A DNA stretch of 34,905 bases from NCBI GenBank assembly GCA_020441005.1, contig JAGRNA010000069.1, positions 1 through 34,905 of the forward strand. Reading direction: 5' to 3'. Shown in pieces: positions 9,024 to 16,574 of the stretch. Under the pieces are notes generated by a model that was not told the DNA's origin, made no database searches, and saw nothing but the letters and a program-made list of their open reading frames with translations. This stretch comes from Leptospiraceae bacterium (GTDB lineage: Bacteria; Spirochaetota; Leptospiria; Leptospirales; Leptonemataceae). Position 1 is the stretch's first letter. Each line of letters starts with the position of its first letter. The position numbers and the translations under genes are program-made.

Positions 9024-10889
9024 CTACATCTCACGCACAGCCCGCCACGCCTGCTCGATTGCAGTGCCCATATCGGCGTCAGCGCCGGCATCTGCATTGG
9101 CAATGTGGATCGGACCAAAGGAGCGCCGGGCCCGATCAGCCACACCCTCGGCATCTTCCTCATCAAACAAATCGCTGCCGGCATAGCTATAGCCATGGGC
9201 CCAGCGATTGACCGTAATCGCCTGGATATCGCGCTCGGCCTGAAAGCCGCCGGGGCCCAGCATGCCAGTCAGGTGACTTTTGATTTCGGCTTCAAACTCA
9301 TCATAGGAGGTGCGCAGCATTTTATAACGCGCCAGGCGTATATGTTGCTTCGGCGGCAGGCCGGTTGCGTCCGGTAATACCGCATACATCAAAGTCAATG
9401 CCATCGGCTGATTGGGCGAATTGACCGATTGATAGCCACCGATATTGACTGGAAAGTTGGCGTACATGGTCTCATGCCAATTGCCCGGCGAAAAAGCCGC
9501 CCCGATCCCCATCGCCTTGAGCGCATGCCAGTTTTTCAGCATCACGGTGCTGTACACCAGCGGCATTTTTTTCTGAAAGGCCAAATCCTGCTTTTGACTG
9601 GCCGGCAGCTCCGGCAAGAGCCAGGGAATGATACTGTGATAGCAGGCCAACACGGCATGCCTGGCCCGAACCTGGAACAACTGGCCTTGATTGCTATAGG
9701 TCACGTCCACCTGCTGCCCGGATCCGGAGCCTGTTGTTCGTAAGACCCGTACGACGGTGCTGTTTAATCGCAGCCGAACCACAACGGACGCGGTATCAAG
9801 CCGGCTGTAATCAAAACGGGCCGGCACGATCCCATCCACGCCATGTACAGAGGCAACAGCCGGAATCAAGCGCTGCACCAGCAGTCGCGCAATCGAGGCA
9901 TTACCATCCGGAAAGTGATGCAGATAGTGATCATCGTATTCCAGATCAATATCATCATCCGGCTGGATCAACGGCGGCAAGCCGCCCTCCAGCGCTTCGC
10001 TCACCGACAGAATGTCGCCGCCCAGCATGTGTTCGCTGGCCGCCAGACGACGCAGCATATGCAATAGCTCGGGATCATCGGCCTGAAAATTCTGCTTGAG
10101 GAATTGAAAAAAGGGCGTATGGACGCGTTGTGATCCGGACAACTTTTGGGCGGCCTTTATTCCGCCCGCAATCACTTTGAGCATTTGGGCGCGCGCCCGG
10201 GTAGAGATGGGCATTTGGGCGACGGCCTGGCGGTAATTGAGTCGGCCGGGCAAGAGACCCGGCAGGCTGTCGATGGTCTCCTGTAAACCATAGCTGACGA
10301 CCTTGTCGCGACCATAACGCTGCTTGTTGAAATAGGTGACCTCCCGCAGTCCATGACGCTTGAAAAAACCAAAATCATAGCTGGTTTCAAAGCGCCGCAG
10401 GTTTACGCCCAGCTCGCCGAGCAGGCGCGTTACCTCCGGACTATAATCATAGGGATCTTCCATCGCCTGGGATCCGCCATAGGACAGACGAGTCTGACGA
10501 CCGATACGAAATTCGTTGCGCCGGGCATGACCGCCAAAGTCGTCATGGTTTTCCAGGATCAAAATGCGCTTGTCTTTGCCAAAGCGCTGCCTATAAAAAT
10601 AGGCCGCCGCAAGGCCGCTGATACCGGAGCCGACCACAACCAGATCATAGAGCGTCTGATCACGGCGATGGACCACTCCCCGATTTTTTTGTCCGCCCAA
10701 TACGAGCTGATGGGCAACCTCGAAAGAACCAGGATGATTGCCGCGTAGTCCGTTTGCTAACGGAGGATAGACATTCGTCTGAGCCGCCAGACTACCGCCA
10801 CCCAACTGCTGCCAGAGCGGCGGCAGCGCGCAGGCCCCCAAACTGATCAAACTACCATTTAAAAAATCACGGCGGCTGATCCTGCTCAT
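9024..10889 (-). CDS. Tat-exported FAD-dependent oxidoreductase, spermidine-dehydrogenase-like
   Basis: From the ATG at 10889 the protein has 621 residues. It opens with MSRISRRDFLNGSLISLG, a clear twin-arginine signal, so the folded flavoprotein is exported. A TTG at 10919, preceded by AGGAAA, is an alternative start that would lengthen the leader by ten residues. The Rossmann FAD site is DLVVVGSGISGLAAAYFYR (about residues 90-110), followed by ENHDDFGGHARRNEF, which resembles the FAD-binding segment of spermidine dehydrogenase (SpdH). The C-terminus has GYSYAGSDLFDEED and an ADAGADADMGTAIEQA segment, the usual position of the second flavin contact. It would oxidise an amine or polyamine in the periplasm; the substrate is inferred from family only. 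The gene appears monocistronic. Confidence 0.82.
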   Translation of the reverse strand: MSRISRRDFLNGSLISLGACALPPLWQQLGGGSLAAQTNVYPPLANGLRGNHPGSFEVAHQLVLGGQKNRGVVHRRDQTLYDLVVVGSGISGLAAAYFYRQRFGKDKRILILENHDDFGGHARRNEFRIGRQTRLSYGGSQAMEDPYDYSPEVTRLLGELGVNLRRFETSYDFGFFKRHGLREVTYFNKQRYGRDKVVSYGLQETIDSLPGLLPGRLNYRQAVAQMPISTRARAQMLKVIAGGIKAAQKLSGSQRVHTPFFQFLKQNFQADDPELLHMLRRLAASEHMLGGDILSVSEALEGGLPPLIQPDDDIDLEYDDHYLHHFPDGNASIARLLVQRLIPAVASVHGVDGIVPARFDYSRLDTASVVVRLRLNSTVVRVLRTTGSGSGQQVDVTYSNQGQLFQVRARHAVLACYHSIIPWLLPELPASQKQDLAFQKKMPLVYSTVMLKNWHALKAMGIGAAFSPGNWHETMYANFPVNIGGYQSVNSPNQPMALTLMYAVLPDATGLPPKQHIRLARYKMLRTSYDEFEAEIKSHLTGMLGPGGFQAERDIQAITVNRWAHGYSYAGSDLFDEEDAEGVADRARRSFGPIHIANADAGADADMGTAIEQAWRAVREM

Positions 10890-11156
10890 AGGCCAATAAC
10901 TGCTGCGCTTTTCTGGCAAGTCAATATGCTTTTCCTGCTAACCATGCCTTCATCAGCTAATTTTAGTACTATACGGGCTTCAGCAGTTTCAACGAGAACA
11001 ATAGCAGCGAGCTGCAGTTCAAAAAGGAAAGCCGGGAAACTGCTTTAAGAGCTGTGTTGCAGCAGCATGAAACCGGACCAGTCAGACGCAGCGGCGCAGG
11101 AAATCACACGATACAGCTGGCAGGGCATAACCGCTGCCCTGGCATTGTAACACAAA

Positions 11157-11175
11157 TGTAAAAATTGACTTTACA
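11157..11175. promoter_or_regulatory. TGTAAA-N7-TTTACA dyad upstream of the HAD phosphatase gene
   Basis: A perfect 6-bp inverted repeat with a 7-base spacer (aattgac) ends 29 bases before the ATG at 11205. It overlaps TTGACT, a possible -35 hexamer, but no good -10 follows. The position suits a repressor site controlling the phosphatase/antiporter pair. Confidence 0.3.
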
Positions 11176-11204
11176 AACGGACTCGGCCCAGGACAGCTCT
11201 TGTT

Positions 11205-12143
11205 ATGATTTTCTTTTGGCAGCAGCGTTCCTTGCATCACTCAAAAGAGTTGCTGCTTTTCGCAGCACTGACCCTGCCGGTGCTTTTGGGACTCCAGCAA
11301 TGCCGGGCCGGCGTTTATCTGCCGATCGAGGGCTTCGATAAAACCACCAATCAAAAGCTGGCCGATTTTTTTGAGCGCTCGCAATTGATCGAGGGCCGCA
11401 AGGTGGCCATATTTGACGGTGACGGCACCACAATGGGCCAGGCACCGCATTACCTGGCTGATGAATGCCTCTTTGAATACGCCGCCGGCCATCCCGATCG
11501 AAAACCAGCTGTGATCAAACAGATGCAGCAATATAGCAATGTTTCGCTGCCCTATGTGCAGCTGCGCGTAAAGTATCTGGCCGGGATGTCCCTGACAGAC
11601 GTTCGCAACCTGGGTCAATCCTGCTTTGACCGCCTGTATGCCCCTAAAGTTTTTAAACCAATGCAATCGTTAACAGCCAATCTAAAGCGCAACGGTTTCG
11701 AAGTCTGGATTGTTACAGCCAGTCCGGAAGCGCTGTACCAGCAGTTTCTGAGTAGAGCCTACGATATTCCGATCACCAATATCATCGGTGTACGCTCGGT
11801 AATCCGGGACGGGATTGTCACCGATGAAATTCTACAACCGGTTCCCCAGGATCACGGCAAAAAAGAAGCGATTGAGTCTTTTATTCAAGCCCGACCGCAG
11901 CTGGCGGGCGGCAATTCTCGGGGCGATAAGGAAATGATTGAATTTTCCAGTGACCTGAAACTGATCATCAACCCGGACACCCATATTGGTCATGATCAAA
12001 AGGAAAGCATTGCCGATTATGCCCGCCGTAACGGCTGGCTGATCGCTTCGCTGACCGATGAACCGCCCCTGAATTTCCCGGCTGTTTCATCCGCCCAATA
12101 TGGCATTCGGATCAATAAAAGCCAGAGCGGACACCAGCCTTGA
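11205..12143 (+). CDS. Exported HAD-superfamily phosphatase (SerB/phosphorylcholine-phosphatase-like)
   Basis: The protein has 312 residues. A hydrophobic leader (LLLFAALTLPVLLGLQQC) ends in a possible lipobox with Cys33, so the enzyme is secreted or lipid-anchored. HAD motif I is FDGDGTTMG with Asp71 (nucleophile) and Asp73 (acid/base). Motif II is IVTAS (Thr171), the motif III lysine is in HGKKEAI (Lys219/220), and motif IV is GNSRGDKEMI (Asp241). The helical cap between motifs I and II fits the HAD-IB group. Exported HAD-IB enzymes include phosphorylcholine phosphatase, so a small organic phosphate is a likely substrate. The organophosphate antiporter gene starts 73 bases downstream on the same strand, suggesting they cooperate in phosphate-ester use. 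Confidence 0.83.
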   Translation: MIFFWQQRSLHHSKELLLFAALTLPVLLGLQQCRAGVYLPIEGFDKTTNQKLADFFERSQLIEGRKVAIFDGDGTTMGQAPHYLADECLFEYAAGHPDRKPAVIKQMQQYSNVSLPYVQLRVKYLAGMSLTDVRNLGQSCFDRLYAPKVFKPMQSLTANLKRNGFEVWIVTASPEALYQQFLSRAYDIPITNIIGVRSVIRDGIVTDEILQPVPQDHGKKEAIESFIQARPQLAGGNSRGDKEMIEFSSDLKLIINPDTHIGHDQKESIADYARRNGWLIASLTDEPPLNFPAVSSAQYGIRINKSQSGHQP

Positions 12144-12216
12144 ATAAAATCGGTCGCACAGTAAAGTACACAGCCTGTCCAGTCACCCCTGGCAATGCAA
12201 TCCCTGGAGCCGTCTT

Positions 12217-13563
12217 TTGAGCCTGAACAATTTCTTTAAACCAGCCCCGCACATCGAGCCGCTGCCGTCTGCTGAAGCCCGACGGCGCTATCCAGCCTTA
12301 CGATGGGCGGCCCTGGAGGCGACCTTCATCGGATATTCTTCTTTTTACCTGGTGCGCCTCAATCTGGGCAATTCGGCCAAAAGCCTGGAAACAGCCTTCG
12401 GCATCGATAATTCCATGATGGGTAACCTGCTGGCTTTTACCGGCATCGCTTACGGCCTTGGAAAATTTTTACTCGGTTCCGTATCGGACCGCAGCAATGT
12501 CCGCCGCTTTATGCCTTTTGGACTGCTGCTGACGGCCCTCTGCAATTTTGCTTTTGCCGGTGTCGGCTCGGTCGGATTGCCCAGAGAAACCGTCTTTCAC
12601 CTGTTCACTTTTATCTGGTCCTTGAACTGGTTCGTACAGGGGATGGGCTGGCCGCCCTGTGGTCGAACGATCGGCCATTGGTTCAGTATCTCCGAGCGGG
12701 GGCTCGTTTTTTCGGTCTGGAATATTTCGCATAATATCGGCGGTGGTCTGGCCGGATTTCTAGCCGGCTGGGCGATCAGTTCCTTTGGCGCCTGGCAGTA
12801 TGCCTTCGTTCTGCCAGGGATTATGGCCCTTATCATCGCCCTTTATCTAAGCCTGCGCCTGCGGGACACACCCCAGTCTGTGGGCCTGCCGCCTATTGAA
12901 GAATACCGGCAGGATTTTCCGCAAGGAGGCGAACAAAGCCATGAGATCGAGCTGGGCACCTATGATTTATTTATCAAATATGTATTAACGAACAGGTATC
13001 TGTGGCTCTTTGCGGCCGCTAATTTTTTTGTTTATATTCTGCGCTACAGTATGCTCGACTGGGGGCCCAAATTCCTGGCGGATGTCAAGCAGGCCGACCT
13101 GCACACGGGCGGCTTCGCTCAACTCGTACTTGAATTTTCCGGTATTCCCAGTACCATTTTGATGGGCTGGCTTTCCGACCGGGTTGGCGGCCGCCGCGGT
13201 ATGGTCAGCTTGTTCTGCATACTGCCTATTCTGGCCGCCTTTCTGGGTCTGCGGGCCAACATTGATGGTCCAATCAGTATAGACTATTTACTATTAGGAT
13301 TGATCGGTTTTTTTGTATATCCCCCGGTTATGCTGCTTGGCGTTGCCGCCCTGGATGTATCATCCAAGAAAGCGGTCGGGGTGGCGGCTGGTTTCGTTGG
13401 CCTGTTTGGATACCTGGGAAAATCGGCCCAGGGCAAGCTGCTGGGCTGGATGTCAATTCAGCCAGAGCTGGGGTGGGATGCGGTGATGTTAACCGTCGTT
13501 CTGGCCGGCATACTGGCCATTGCCTTGCTGGCATTGACCTGGCGAATCAAGCCCCGGGGTTAG
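12217..13563 (+). CDS. MFS antiporter of the organophosphate:phosphate (OPA; GlpT/UhpC-like) family
   Basis: The protein has 448 residues and roughly twelve hydrophobic segments. The first loop contains YLVRLNLGNSAKSLE, and the conserved OPA segment QGMGWPPCGRTIGHWFS follows near residue 150, strongly like the GlpT/UhpT/UhpC signature. SDRSNVRRFMP (loop 2-3) and SDRVGGRRGM (loop 8-9) are the usual MFS loop motifs. The start is a TTG at 12217, preceded by GGAG seven bases upstream; no ATG fits better. It should exchange a phosphorylated compound such as glycerol 3-phosphate or a sugar phosphate against phosphate across the inner membrane. Which substrate cannot be told, and a UhpC-like sensor role is possible. 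It lies downstream of an exported phosphatase, likely in one operon. Confidence 0.87.
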   Translation: MSLNNFFKPAPHIEPLPSAEARRRYPALRWAALEATFIGYSSFYLVRLNLGNSAKSLETAFGIDNSMMGNLLAFTGIAYGLGKFLLGSVSDRSNVRRFMPFGLLLTALCNFAFAGVGSVGLPRETVFHLFTFIWSLNWFVQGMGWPPCGRTIGHWFSISERGLVFSVWNISHNIGGGLAGFLAGWAISSFGAWQYAFVLPGIMALIIALYLSLRLRDTPQSVGLPPIEEYRQDFPQGGEQSHEIELGTYDLFIKYVLTNRYLWLFAAANFFVYILRYSMLDWGPKFLADVKQADLHTGGFAQLVLEFSGIPSTILMGWLSDRVGGRRGMVSLFCILPILAAFLGLRANIDGPISIDYLLLGLIGFFVYPPVMLLGVAALDVSSKKAVGVAAGFVGLFGYLGKSAQGKLLGWMSIQPELGWDAVMLTVVLAGILAIALLALTWRIKPRG

Positions 13564-13590
13564 GTTCCACCATCTGGACCCGGAGTTAGC

Positions 13591-13621
13591 AGACCTGGAG
13601 AACAATGTGCTATCCAGGTCT
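13591..13621. terminator. Hairpin between convergent genes, probable bidirectional terminator
   Basis: AGACCTGGA (13591-13599) and TCCAGGTCT (13613-13621) form a perfect 9-bp stem around a 13-base loop. GGACC/GGTCC just outside could extend it. There is no T-run, so termination strength is uncertain. It sits between the antiporter gene (+) and the small membrane protein gene (-), which converge. Confidence 0.45.
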
Positions 13622-13648
13622 GGTCCGGACAACGACAGTCAGGCAGTA

Positions 13649-13861
13649 TTAACTCTCTTCGTCAGGGGCCAGCATATTGCCCAGGAAATAAAGGGCACCA
13701 CCGCCAATCACCAATGCCCCACGGATGATATAGCCAATTGTAGTACCCCAGGTGTCGATCCAGAGTAAAATTCTGAGCTCATAGCTGGTAAACGATAATA
13801 CCAGTGAAATCACCCCTGCAGCCGCCGCGAAGGCGCCAATTTTTGCAATCCAGTTTCCCAT
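13649..13861 (-). CDS. Small two-helix membrane protein of unknown function
   Basis: The protein has 70 residues from the ATG at 13861: MGNWIAKIGAFAAAAGVISL begins it, and a second hydrophobic segment (IIRGALVIGGGALYFLGNML) follows after a short Trp-rich linker. It ends in APDEES. The start is decided by a strong AAGGAG seven bases upstream. A longer frame up to 13915 exists but lacks a ribosome binding site and would destroy the neat helix start. The binding site is the 3' arm of a perfect hairpin (13867-13884), suggesting translational control. I do not recognise the family. Confidence 0.68.
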   Translation of the reverse strand: MGNWIAKIGAFAAAAGVISLVLSFTSYELRILLWIDTWGTTIGYIIRGALVIGGGALYFLGNMLAPDEES

Positions 13862-13866
13862 TGAAA

Positions 13867-13884
13867 TCTCCTTATGTAAGGAGA
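13867..13884 (-). promoter_or_regulatory. Hairpin occluding the ribosome binding site of the small membrane protein
   Basis: On the minus strand TCTCCTT-ACAT-AAGGAGA forms a 7-bp stem with a four-base loop, and its 3' arm is the AAGGAG ribosome binding site of the gene starting at 13861. Closed, the hairpin would hide the site. It could equally be an operator dyad for a protein. Confidence 0.5.
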
Positions 13885-14159
13885 GGGGAAACATTCCATA
13901 ACAACTGGCAACCAATTATTTTCTTGCGCCGGATCCTTTTTTGCGTCCCGAAGAAAAATCATTTGCAGAAAGCCATTATACACCGCCGACATCTCATTCG
14001 CACACGATAGCACACCGGAGCCGCCAGGTGCAGCGGCGGTAGACAGAGTTCCTGATGATTATTTGTTAGCGACTACTCTGGCGCAGGAATCCTGGTGTCG
14101 CCGACTAATCACAATGACTAAAGCATTGACAGACAGTCAAGCCAGGCCCTGCATTGCAG
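13885..14159. other. Intergenic region without a recognisable gene
   Basis: These 275 bases separate the small membrane protein (-) from the small lipoprotein (+). I see only short open frames without ribosome binding sites. TTGACA in TTGACAGACAGTCAA at about 14125 may be a -35 element, but the -10 region (TGCATT) is weak. Confidence 0.4.
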
Positions 14160-14564
14160 ATGCACCCTGCGTTCCTGAAAACCCCGGGATTCAAGAGCAC
14201 GGATCCGTGGAATCGCATCAGACGACTGATTTGGCTGATGGCCAGTGCTTTGGTCAGCCAATGTCAACCCACGCCCACCTGCGCTGAAATTGCCCAACAC
14301 CTGCAAATGAATCTGATCACCGATTTACGTGCGCATCCGTCTTTGAGCCAGATTGAATTGCCGGCCGACCTGGTCATCAAGGCTGAAATGATTACTCCGC
14401 ATTGCAATCAAGAGCAGGTGAATCGCAATCGTGAAGCCATTCTATGTTATATGAATGCGACCAACAGTCGACAACGCCAGAGTTGTCACGCAGCGCAAAA
14501 AATTTTCACGCAATGGTTTCTTGGCGCCATGCTCAAAAAAAGCCTTTACAATCACACCCAATGA
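14160..14564 (+). CDS. Small Cys-containing putative lipoprotein
   Basis: About 134 residues from the ATG at 14160 (a TTG two codons earlier is also possible; neither has a clear ribosome binding site). A basic stretch (NRIRR) precedes a hydrophobic segment (LIWLMASALVSQC) with a lipobox-like end. The mature part is short, helical and has spaced cysteines (PTCAEIAQHL, ITPHCNQEQ, ILCYMNA, RQSCHAAQ). Evenly spaced Cys in a small helical lipoprotein recall the TIGR04454-type leptospiral lipoproteins, a comparison from memory only. The gene stands alone between an intergenic stretch and the FAD oxidoreductase. The chance that this frame is not expressed is real. Confidence 0.55.
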   Translation: MHPAFLKTPGFKSTDPWNRIRRLIWLMASALVSQCQPTPTCAEIAQHLQMNLITDLRAHPSLSQIELPADLVIKAEMITPHCNQEQVNRNREAILCYMNATNSRQRQSCHAAQKIFTQWFLGAMLKKSLYNHTQ

Positions 14565-14683
14565 GTGTTGAATTTGCCGATTGTAGCGCCAGACTGCGAT
14601 TTCATAAGTCGGCCTGTTACAGCAACCAACTGCTCGTCCGCCGCTGATTCAACTAGTAGCGTGCCGCAATACCAGGAGTCAAA

Positions 14684-16315
14684 ATGTCGACGCAAGCAAA
14701 CTATCAAGCAGACGTAGTTATCATCGGCGGCGGGATTGCCGGCATCGTGGCAGCCCTGGAATTGATCGATCAGGGTCAGAGCGTTGTACTGCTGGATCGC
14801 GACCAGGCGGGCAAGTTTGGCGGGCTGGCCAAGGAGAGCTTTGGCGGCATCTGGTTTGTTAACACCAGGCTGCAGCGGCGGGCCGGCATCCAGGACAGTA
14901 TCGATTTGGCGCTGCGGGACTGGAAAAACACCGCTCAGTTCAGCGCGGATGATCACTGGCCGCGCAAGTGGGCCGAGGCCTATGTTAGCGAGTGCACCGA
15001 CATGGTTCATGACTGGCTGCGGCAAAAAGGGCTCGGCTTTTTTCCGGTTGTGCACTGGGCCGAACGCGGCCTGTTTCAGCCCGGCAATTCGGTGCCCCGC
15101 TTTCACATGGTTCTGGGACTGGGCCACGGTCTGGCCCTGCGCATGATTGAGCTGCTGCGTTCACATAAAAATGCCCATCTATGTCAAATCCACTTCCGCC
15201 ACAATGTCGAGGAGCTGCGTCTCAACCAAAGTAGCGGACCGGAGTGCCATGGCACCAATGAAGAGAATGGGGCCTCCTTCACGGCCAAAGCGGAGCAACT
15301 CATCGTCGCCACCGGCGGCATGAATGGCGATCTGGATCGCGTGCGCCGGCAGTGGGACCGCGCTGATTTCGGCGAACCACCCGCGACGATCCTGAGCGGC
15401 TCGCACCGCTACGCTGATGGACGCATGCACGATCAAGTGCAACAACAAGGCGGTCGGCTGACGCACCTGGAAAAGAGCTGGAACTATCCGTCCGGCGTCC
15501 ATCACCCCGAGCCGGACAAACCGGATCACGGCCTGACGATTGTGCCGCCCAAATCGGCCTTATGGGTAGACTACACCGGCAAGCGCTTCGGACCAATGCC
15601 GCTGGTCACCGCCTATGACACCCGCTTTATTCTGGAGCAGATCTGCAAATCGGACCGCAAGTATTCGTATCAAATCATGAACTGGAAGATTGCGCGCAAG
15701 GAAATTGCGGTGCAAAACAGCGATTACAACCTGGCCATGCGGGACAAAAAGATATTTCAGTTTATCAAGCAGATAGTATTGGGTAACCCGGAACAAGTCC
15801 GGTTTCTGTTGCACAATTGCCTGGATGTTGTGTCAGCCAATACTGTGCCGGAGCTGGCCGCCAAACTGAATGCCCTGAATGGCGATGATGCCGTCGATGC
15901 GGCCCAGCTGGAAGCCGATATCCGGGCCTACGACGCCGGCATTGAGCGCGGTCCCAAATATTTTAACGATGAGCAGCTGCGCCGCATCGCCCATGCCCGT
16001 CGCTACCGCGGTGATCGGGTGCGGACTTGCAAGTTTCAAAAAATCCTCGATCCCAAAGCCGGACCGCTGATTGCGATCCGCGAATTTGTAATTGTACGCA
16101 AGAGTTTAGGCGGCATCCAGACCGATCTCGACTGTCGGGTACTTGACAACAGCGGCAAGGCCCTGCCCGGTTTATACGCGATTGGCGAAGCCGCCGGCTT
16201 TGGCGGCGGCGGAGTGCACGGCAAGGGCGCCCTGGAAGGGACCTTCCTGGGTGGTTGTATTTTCAGCGCCCGCCGGGTTGCGCAAGCGATCGCCAGGGGA
16301 CAGGCTGATTCATAG
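14684..16315 (+). CDS. FAD-dependent oxidoreductase of the FAD_binding_2 (fumarate reductase/ketosteroid dehydrogenase-like) family
   Basis: The protein has 543 residues. A well-placed AGGAG lies five bases before the ATG. The dinucleotide fold DVVIIGGGIAGIVAALELID occupies about residues 10-30, followed by KFGGLAKESFGGIWF, the usual isoalloxazine-contact region. The C-terminus GLYAIGEAAGFGGGGVHGKG is the second FAD motif of FAD_binding_2 proteins, continuing as ALEGTFLGGCIFSARR. No signal peptide or membrane segment is seen, so it is cytoplasmic. The resemblance is to annotated FAD-binding dehydrogenases of the 3-ketosteroid dehydrogenase type; the substrate is unknown and no pathway gene is adjacent. 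Confidence 0.87.
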   Translation: MSTQANYQADVVIIGGGIAGIVAALELIDQGQSVVLLDRDQAGKFGGLAKESFGGIWFVNTRLQRRAGIQDSIDLALRDWKNTAQFSADDHWPRKWAEAYVSECTDMVHDWLRQKGLGFFPVVHWAERGLFQPGNSVPRFHMVLGLGHGLALRMIELLRSHKNAHLCQIHFRHNVEELRLNQSSGPECHGTNEENGASFTAKAEQLIVATGGMNGDLDRVRRQWDRADFGEPPATILSGSHRYADGRMHDQVQQQGGRLTHLEKSWNYPSGVHHPEPDKPDHGLTIVPPKSALWVDYTGKRFGPMPLVTAYDTRFILEQICKSDRKYSYQIMNWKIARKEIAVQNSDYNLAMRDKKIFQFIKQIVLGNPEQVRFLLHNCLDVVSANTVPELAAKLNALNGDDAVDAAQLEADIRAYDAGIERGPKYFNDEQLRRIAHARRYRGDRVRTCKFQKILDPKAGPLIAIREFVIVRKSLGGIQTDLDCRVLDNSGKALPGLYAIGEAAGFGGGGVHGKGALEGTFLGGCIFSARRVAQAIARGQADS

Positions 16316-16574
16316 GCTGGTTTCAATCGCTGGTTTCATGGAGGTGGATTGTATACAAACCACGACCGCAAACGCTTACTAAACGACTCCCGACCATTAC
16401 CGACTCGCGGAACTCAAGCATAAACCATGGCAGCCGGACAAGAGTCATTGAGTAGTATTTACCCGTTGATTGTAGCAGATGACGATCTGAGTAAGCAATG
16501 ACACTGCCCCATATATCCCGCGACAATCAGATTTCCCAGCCGACGACAAACATAAATAAATAAAATAACTTTAA

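Noticed and set aside
16427..16501. 24-codon frame ending YPLIVADDDLSKQ, resembling the start of a receiver domain
   Set aside because: Too short and the resemblance is only to DDD after a hydrophobic strand; no further receiver sequence follows.
16316..16574. Possible RNA gene in the gap between the FAD oxidoreductase and cyclase genes
   Set aside because: Inspected for tRNA-like arms and T-loop (GTTCAA/TTCGA) patterns; none form a consistent cloverleaf.
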